Assembly: GCF_000482485.1 (NCBI RefSeq)
Contig: NZ_KI519439.1
Span: forward strand, 1 to 39,489
Reading direction: 5' to 3'
DNA from: Paucisalibacillus globulus DSM 18846
GTDB taxonomy: Bacteria; Bacillota; Bacilli; Bacillales; Amphibacillaceae
Length of the DNA: 39,489 nucleotides
Under the pieces are notes generated by a model. The model ran no database searches. It was given only the letters and a program-made list of their open reading frames with translations, and was not told the DNA's origin. Made by a program: the position numbers and the translations under genes. The first letter of the stretch is position 1. Every line of letters begins with the position of its first letter. Positions 34,672-39,489 of the stretch are shown here, in pieces.

Positions 34672-35859
34672 ATGACCTTGGTTCTTAAGAATGGATTTTG
34701 TTATGCGGTTGGTATAATGTCAGGAACCTCCCTAGATGGAATCGACATAGCTGTTGTAAAGATTTCGGAGGAGAAGGAAAAAATAGAATTGGAGTTAACG
34801 CATTTTGATTCCATTCCTTACTCGGATGAGGTGAAACAGGAAATTTTGGAGCTATGTGATCCAAATAAAGCAAAAATCCAAATGATATCTAACATGAACA
34901 TGCTACTTGGAAAATTGTATGGAGAAGCTGCTTTAAGGGCAATTGCTGATGCTAGTTTACGACCGGAAGACATCACGTTTATCAGTTCGCACGGGCAAAC
35001 AATTTTTCATCAGCCAGAGGAAGTAGTAGTTGGTGAACACCATGTAACATCTACCTTGCAAATTGGTGACATTAGTATGATAGCCGAACAAACAGGAATT
35101 ACTACAGTTGGTGATTTTCGTACGAGAGACATGGCAGTTGGTGGCCAAGGTGCACCACTTGTTCCTTATGCGGACTATCTACTTTTCCGAGACAAAGAGA
35201 CTGGTAGAGTGCTAGTGAATATTGGTGGAATCTCTAATTTAACGATCCTACCACCAGATGGGGATGAGAATCAGGTGAAAGCCTATGATACTGGCCCCGG
35301 AAATATGATTATGGATTACTTTGCCAAAAGGATTGCTAATGGAAAGTTAACCTATGACAAAGACGGAGAATTAGCTGCTAGTGGCAAAGTGATTCATGAT
35401 TGGTTAGAGGATTTACTAAATGAGCCATACTATGCGCTAGCATCGCCCAAGTCCACGGGAAGAGAGCTATTTGGTGAGGAATATGCTAATAAGTTATGGA
35501 ATACGGCAGATAAGCTTTCCATTAGTTACTCAGACAGAATGGCGACCGTAACTAAATTAACTGCTGTGACATTAACGGACCAAATAAAGCTTCATCTAGA
35601 GTCAGCGCAAATACGAGAAGTGTTTATTAGTGGGGGAGGATGCTATAATCCGACCCTAATGAAAGAAATTAAAAGTGGTTTACCGTTGGGTGTGAAACTA
35701 CGTAAATTCGATGAAATTGGTATGCCTGCTGATGCTAAGGAAGCAATGGTTTTTGCTTTACTTGGATATCAGTATTTGAATAAACGAACAAATAATTTTC
35801 CTCCAGCTACAGGGGCGAAGCGTAAAGTCATGATGGGCAAAGTAGCATGGGGAAGTTAA
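34672..35859 (+). CDS. anmK: Anhydro-N-acetylmuramic acid kinase AnmK
   Basis: About 395 residues, the usual size. The family opening GIMSGTSLDGIDIAVV is at residues ~14-29, followed by SSHGQTIFH, TVGDFRTRDMAVGGQGAPLVP, NIGGISNLT, DTGPGNMIMD and, near the end, VFISGGGCYNP. The enzyme opens the 1,6-anhydro ring of anhydro-MurNAc and phosphorylates it, giving MurNAc-6-P, the substrate of MurQ encoded at 26742. ATG 34672 (or 34669) directly follows AAGGAGGG, which overlaps the end of nagZ. Coupling to nagZ suggests that NagZ delivers anhydro-MurNAc inside the cell. Confidence 0.93.
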   Translation: MTLVLKNGFCYAVGIMSGTSLDGIDIAVVKISEEKEKIELELTHFDSIPYSDEVKQEILELCDPNKAKIQMISNMNMLLGKLYGEAALRAIADASLRPEDITFISSHGQTIFHQPEEVVVGEHHVTSTLQIGDISMIAEQTGITTVGDFRTRDMAVGGQGAPLVPYADYLLFRDKETGRVLVNIGGISNLTILPPDGDENQVKAYDTGPGNMIMDYFAKRIANGKLTYDKDGELAASGKVIHDWLEDLLNEPYYALASPKSTGRELFGEEYANKLWNTADKLSISYSDRMATVTKLTAVTLTDQIKLHLESAQIREVFISGGGCYNPTLMKEIKSGLPLGVKLRKFDEIGMPADAKEAMVFALLGYQYLNKRTNNFPPATGAKRKVMMGKVAWGS

Positions 35860-35932
35860 GGGGGTGAAACATTTCCGCATTCATCTATTCGTTTTCTAAT
35901 ATTTCTTAATAAAAGATAGGGGGAAGTTAACC

Positions 35933-37291
35933 ATGAAAGGAAAAATGAAGTTGTTTTTGAGTGTGCTACTTGCTATTGGCTTTGTACTAGTACTAAGCGC
36001 ATGTGGCGATGATTCAGACGGGGCAACAGATGAAGATGGTAATTGGACTGGCACAATCACAATTTGGGATGGTCCTCGTTGGGCTGAAGAAGGGGACACT
36101 TCTGGTGAAGAAGGTAAAGGAAACCAATACTTCTGGCTAGAAGGAAAAATTAAAGAATTTGAAGAAGCTAATCCAGGAGTGAAAATTGAACTTGTTCAGG
36201 TTCCTTGGGCAGAGATGCCTGATAAGTTAGGTGTTAACATTGCTGGTCAATCTTGGCCAGATATCGCACCAGTTGACATTAGCGGTAGTGCAGTAAGTAT
36301 TGATCATATTGACCAAGGTGTTATTGAACCATTAAATGATTTCTTCACTGAAGAAGAAATGGGAGACTTCTATGAAAATGCTCTAGATGCTTATACGTAT
36401 AATGACAAACTTTACGGTATTCCAAACTCCATTACGGTTCACTCTATGCTATTAAACTTAGATTTATTTGAAGAAGCTGGTGTAAAAGCACCTGAAAATG
36501 GTGAATGGACTTGGGATGAGTTTGTAGATGCAGCAGAAAAATTAACATTTGATCGTGATGGTGACGGGAAAATCGATGTATATGGTTTTTCCACGTATAT
36601 CCTACCTGGATATTATGAAGCATGGCCATTCTTCTATATCAATGGTGGTCAACCTTTAAGTGATGACCTATCAGAATTTGCATTTGATTCACCTGAAGCA
36701 ATTGAAGCGATTCAAGCTTTAGCTGATTTGAAACTGGTTAATGAAGCTGCTCCTGTTTCCATGGGTGGTGCTGATGTAGGTGGTACATTCCAAGCTTGGG
36801 CAAGTGAAGAACAACGTACAGTAGCGATGGAGCCATGGGCAACATGGGCAATCTCATCCGCGCAGACAGCTAATCCAACAAACTTCATGGTAGCAAACTA
36901 CCCAACTGGTTCAACTGGTGAGCCTGTAACAATCGGTGGTGTAGGTGGTTGGACAATGTTCAAGCAAGAAAGTGATGCGAAGAAAGAAGTAGTTGCGGAA
37001 TTCATGAAATCCATATCTGACACAGATGAGCAATTCTTAATGTCTCAATCTTATGGTATCTTCCCTGCTCGTATTAGTGCAGCAGAAATGGAACCATTTG
37101 CTGAAAACCCAGAAATGGCTCGTGCACAAGAAATGTCTTCACAAGTTGTGATGCTTCCTCGTCATCCTGAATGGAAGAAAATAGACGAAATCATTCAACG
37201 TGAACTACAACTAGTATTCAACGGTGAAAAGACAGCCGAAGAAGCAATGGCAACAGCTAAGCCTGAAGTAGAAGCGTTGCTAGGAGAATAA
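35933..37291 (+). CDS. Sugar ABC transporter substrate-binding lipoprotein (anmK operon)
   Basis: A 452-residue exported lipoprotein of the COG1653 group. The signal peptide ends FVLVLSAC, placing the lipid-anchored Cys at residue 24, then GDDSDGATDEDG. The mature part shows ITIWDGPRWAEEG, WLEGKIKEFEEANPGVKIEL, YGIPNSITVHSMLLNLDLFE and an aromatic-rich region (GEWTWDEFVD, YYEAWPFFYINGG) suitable for sugar stacking. ATG 35933 follows AGGGGGAAG. Located after nagZ and anmK, it probably binds a wall-derived amino-sugar compound (inference); it is only distantly like the protein at 22177, so the two importers may have different ligands. Confidence 0.85.
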   Translation: MKGKMKLFLSVLLAIGFVLVLSACGDDSDGATDEDGNWTGTITIWDGPRWAEEGDTSGEEGKGNQYFWLEGKIKEFEEANPGVKIELVQVPWAEMPDKLGVNIAGQSWPDIAPVDISGSAVSIDHIDQGVIEPLNDFFTEEEMGDFYENALDAYTYNDKLYGIPNSITVHSMLLNLDLFEEAGVKAPENGEWTWDEFVDAAEKLTFDRDGDGKIDVYGFSTYILPGYYEAWPFFYINGGQPLSDDLSEFAFDSPEAIEAIQALADLKLVNEAAPVSMGGADVGGTFQAWASEEQRTVAMEPWATWAISSAQTANPTNFMVANYPTGSTGEPVTIGGVGGWTMFKQESDAKKEVVAEFMKSISDTDEQFLMSQSYGIFPARISAAEMEPFAENPEMARAQEMSSQVVMLPRHPEWKKIDEIIQRELQLVFNGEKTAEEAMATAKPEVEALLGE

Positions 37292-37300
37292 TTTAGTAGA

Positions 37301-37334
37301 CTGGTAGACTTCGGTTGATTCCGGAGTCTACCAG
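37301..37334 (+). promoter_or_regulatory. Intercistronic hairpin after the second cell-wall binding-protein gene
   Basis: A 14-bp stem CTGGTAGACTTCGG/CCGGAGTCTACCAG (37301-37314 with 37321-37334, one G-U pair) with a 6-nt loop and no T run. Like the hairpins after the other two binding-protein genes it may protect or limit that message. Confidence 0.65.
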
Positions 37335-37498
37335 GATTACTTTCATGTTGATAAAGTTGCCCTCATCATGTTTTTGCGAAGTTGAATAAAAAAGGTGATG
37401 ACAAAAATAGGTGCACGGAGTTTTCAATGCACAAGCTTTATACAAAGTATAAAACAACTAATTACATACCCAAGAAAGACAGCAGGGGAGGGAGAATT

Positions 37499-38416
37499 TT
37501 GCAATTATCAGCTCGGTTTAAAAATGCAGGAAAGAGTTTAAAAAGAACAGGAAAAGAAATGCGTAAAAACTATGCAGCATACCTCTTTTTACTCCCGAAA
37601 TTGATTTTATTTGCGTTGTTTATTGTTGTACCCGTTGTATGGGCATTTCTATTATCTTTCCAAGAATATCGGATTGTAGATTCAAATGTATTTGTTTTTC
37701 TTGATAATTACAAGGCAGTATTTGAAAGTGAAGCATTTAAAAAAGCATTACTAAATACAACCATCTATACAGTTGTAACCGTTCCATTTAACGTTATTAC
37801 AGCATTGATTGCAGCGTCGTTAATCCATTCCTTAGGTAAATTTGCACAGAACTTTTTCCGTGCGGCATTCTATTTACCGACCGTTACCTCTATGGTAATT
37901 ATTGCGATGGTTTGGCGTTGGATGTATAACTACGAGTTTGGATTATTTAACCATGTGATGGGCCTGCTTGGAATGGAGCCAATTAACTGGCTAGGACAAA
38001 CAGACTCAGCATTATGGGCAATCATCATTATGCAAATGTTAATTCCATTTGGTGTTGGAATTATTTTATATATGGCTTCCATGAGTTCCATTTCGGAATC
38101 ACTTTATGAAGCGGCAACAATTGATGGTGCCAATGCATTTCAGAAATGGCTTAAAATTACCATTCCAATGTTAACACCTTCAACTGTCTATTTAACACTT
38201 CTAAGTACAATTGGATCCTTCCAAGTTTTCACGCAGATTATTTTAATGACTGGTGGAGGACCAGGTTATGCAACGGAAACATTAGTACACTTAATCTATA
38301 AAACTGGTTTCAGAGACTTTGAGTTTGGATTAGCAGCAGCACAATCTGTTGTTTTATTCTTTATTATCTTTGTAATATCTGTACTCCAATACAAAGTCTT
38401 GAATCGGAATAAGTAG
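37499..38416 (+). CDS. Sugar ABC transporter permease (MalF/UgpA type)
   Basis: A 305-residue membrane protein with six helices (first: AAYLFLLPKLILFALFIVVP). The EAA loop is ESLYEAATIDGANAFQKW. The frame is open from 37382, but I chose TTG 37499 because GGGGAGGGAG lies 6-7 nt before it and the protein then begins MQLSARFKNAGKSLKRTGKEM, a normal length; the upstream 39 codons have no ribosome site. ATG 37559 is another possibility. It forms the channel with the next gene product. Confidence 0.85.
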   Translation: MQLSARFKNAGKSLKRTGKEMRKNYAAYLFLLPKLILFALFIVVPVVWAFLLSFQEYRIVDSNVFVFLDNYKAVFESEAFKKALLNTTIYTVVTVPFNVITALIAASLIHSLGKFAQNFFRAAFYLPTVTSMVIIAMVWRWMYNYEFGLFNHVMGLLGMEPINWLGQTDSALWAIIIMQMLIPFGVGIILYMASMSSISESLYEAATIDGANAFQKWLKITIPMLTPSTVYLTLLSTIGSFQVFTQIILMTGGGPGYATETLVHLIYKTGFRDFEFGLAAAQSVVLFFIIFVISVLQYKVLNRNK

Positions 38417-38427
38417 GAGGGAAATGT

Positions 38428-39393
38428 ATGAAAAAACGAATTAAAGTAAATAAGTTCATTACTTACTTGTTGTTATCCGTGGCAGCTGTTATTTCCCTTT
38501 TACCATTGTATTGGGTGTTTAGTACATCGTTGCAATTAAAAAGTTTCCAAGATGAAGATTTGGAGCGTCCAACCTCTTATGTAAATGCGAACCCACCAAA
38601 AATGTATCCGATGGGGATTTCGGAATACGTTGAGCATTGGGGGAAAGCAAGAGATGCTGAAAAAGCTGGGGATGCTGATCAAGAAGCATACCATCGTGAA
38701 GTAATGAGTACGATTGTAAAGGACACTTTCTCTGGATTTAAAAATTTATTCGAGAAAAACCAAATGGGCATGTGGTTCTTTAACAGTCTCTATATCGGGG
38801 TAGTTGTAACGATTGGTATCTTATTACTAGACTCAATGGCCGGCTATGTACTCGCTAAAAAACGGTTCCCAGGACGGGATATCATCTTTTGGTTAATTAT
38901 CTCCACCATGATGATACCTTCCCAAGTAACACTAGTACCAATGTTTATCATGATTCGTGATTTGGGATTAATGGATACGCACTGGGCACTTATTTTACCG
39001 GATTTATCCATGGTATTTGGAGTATTCCTCATGCGTCAATTTATGCTGTCGATTCCAGATGAATTAATTGAAGCGGCAAAAATTGACGGTGCAAGCGAAT
39101 GGAAAACCTATTGGAAAATTGTGCTACCATTAGCAAGACCAGGCCTTGCAGCACTTGGAATCTTCACATTTATGAACGTATGGAACTCGTTCTTATGGCC
39201 AATTATTGTATTAAACAGTGCAAAACTTTACACATTACCAGTTGGTTTGAAAACCTTGCAGGATGCAAACTTAGCAGATTTCAAACTACTCATGAGTGGT
39301 GCGGCAATAGCAGCAATACCAATGATTATTGTATTTTTAATCTTCCAACGTCACTTTGTAAAAGGATTGACCTTGGGAGGAGTGAAGGAATAG
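38428..39393 (+). CDS. Sugar ABC transporter permease (MalG/UgpE type) with extra outside loop
   Basis: A 321-residue membrane protein. The EAA loop is DELIEAAKIDGASEWKTY and the tail FVKGLTLGGVKE is typical. It is about 40 residues longer than its relative at 24696. The extra part lies after the first helix (around residues 45-100) and is charged and helical (HWGKARDAEKAGDADQEAYH), on the outer face by topology, where it could contact the binding protein. ATG 38428 follows AGGAGGG. It starts 12 nt after the partner permease. The last ~95 bases of the window after it show no further feature. Confidence 0.87.
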   Translation: MKKRIKVNKFITYLLLSVAAVISLLPLYWVFSTSLQLKSFQDEDLERPTSYVNANPPKMYPMGISEYVEHWGKARDAEKAGDADQEAYHREVMSTIVKDTFSGFKNLFEKNQMGMWFFNSLYIGVVVTIGILLLDSMAGYVLAKKRFPGRDIIFWLIISTMMIPSQVTLVPMFIMIRDLGLMDTHWALILPDLSMVFGVFLMRQFMLSIPDELIEAAKIDGASEWKTYWKIVLPLARPGLAALGIFTFMNVWNSFLWPIIVLNSAKLYTLPVGLKTLQDANLADFKLLMSGAAIAAIPMIIVFLIFQRHFVKGLTLGGVKE

Positions 39394-39489
39394 AGGGCCT
39401 TTTAGGTGAGTTTGGATCAGTGGGTTGTAGTGTTGGTTAGGTGTTTGGGTGGGAACAGCCGTTAATTAGGATTATCGGCCAAATTTGGA

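Noticed and set aside
37382-37498. N-terminal extension of the permease from TTG 37382
   Set aside because: No ribosome site before it, while a strong GGGGAGGGAG stands before TTG 37499, and the added 39 residues are not like any permease.
39099-39440. 113-codon frame overlapping the last permease gene
   Set aside because: Out-of-frame shadow of the permease with no ribosome site.

Overview
The window looks like the chromosome of a low-GC, endospore-type Bacillaceae (an Oceanobacillus/Virgibacillus-like relative is plausible but not proven). The grounds are strong AGGAGG ribosome sites, frequent TTG/GTG starts, CcpA-type cre sites, a Fur box, a Bacillus-like mdx maltodextrin locus, LXG/YezG/YwqK-type toxin-immunity genes and a SpoIID/LytB-domain protein. 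No rRNA, tRNA, IS element or CRISPR was seen.

Region 1 (1 to about 7340) is the 3' end of a type VII secretion (LXG-type) polymorphic toxin locus. It holds the end of one apparently intact toxin with an HNH 'HHH' nuclease tip and a SUKH immunity gene. These are followed by decayed, duplicated C-terminal cassettes: an AHH-like nuclease stub, an Endonuclease_NS-like toxin, a WHH/LHH-like remnant and a YwqJ-like deaminase. Interleaved immunity genes (a SUKH remnant, Imm22-like, YezG, YwqK) are mostly better preserved than the toxins.

Region 2 (7402-21784) starts with an acyl-ACP thioesterase and then holds a maltodextrin regulon. It has a membrane-anchored extracellular alpha-amylase, a divergently transcribed cyclomaltodextrinase/neopullulanase, an MdxEFG-type ABC importer, a DUF1189 membrane protein, a GH13 alpha-glucosidase, a GH31 alpha-glucosidase and a LacI-family regulator. 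Two near-identical LacI-type operators sit in the divergent promoter region. Polymer would be cut outside, imported as oligomers and hydrolysed to glucose inside. The maltose phosphorylase and beta-phosphoglucomutase genes of the B. subtilis locus are absent here.

Region 3 (21785-29553) is an apparent MurNAc/cell-wall sugar salvage operon: ABC importer (lipoprotein plus two permeases), NamZ-type exo-muramidase without a signal peptide, MurQ etherase, BadF-type amino-sugar kinase (MurK-like) and an RpiR/MurR-type regulator. Region 4 (29554-32325) has a Fur-boxed flavodoxin, a striking array of fifteen exact 20-bp units, and a convergent SpoIID/LytB-domain protein with a SPOR-like region. Region 5 (32326-39393) is a second salvage operon with a perfect cre at its promoter: a PIG-L-type deacetylase-like protein, signal-less NagZ, AnmK and another ABC importer without an ATPase.

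Taken together, regions 3 and 5 suggest a mainly cytoplasmic peptidoglycan-recycling scheme. Wall disaccharides or anhydro-sugars would enter by ABC import, be cut by internal NamZ/NagZ, phosphorylated by the MurK-like kinase and AnmK, and converted by MurQ to GlcNAc-6-P. This differs from the B. subtilis ybb operon, which uses secreted hydrolases and the PTS importer MurP. No ABC ATPase is encoded for any of the three importers, so a shared MsmX-like ATPase elsewhere is implied.
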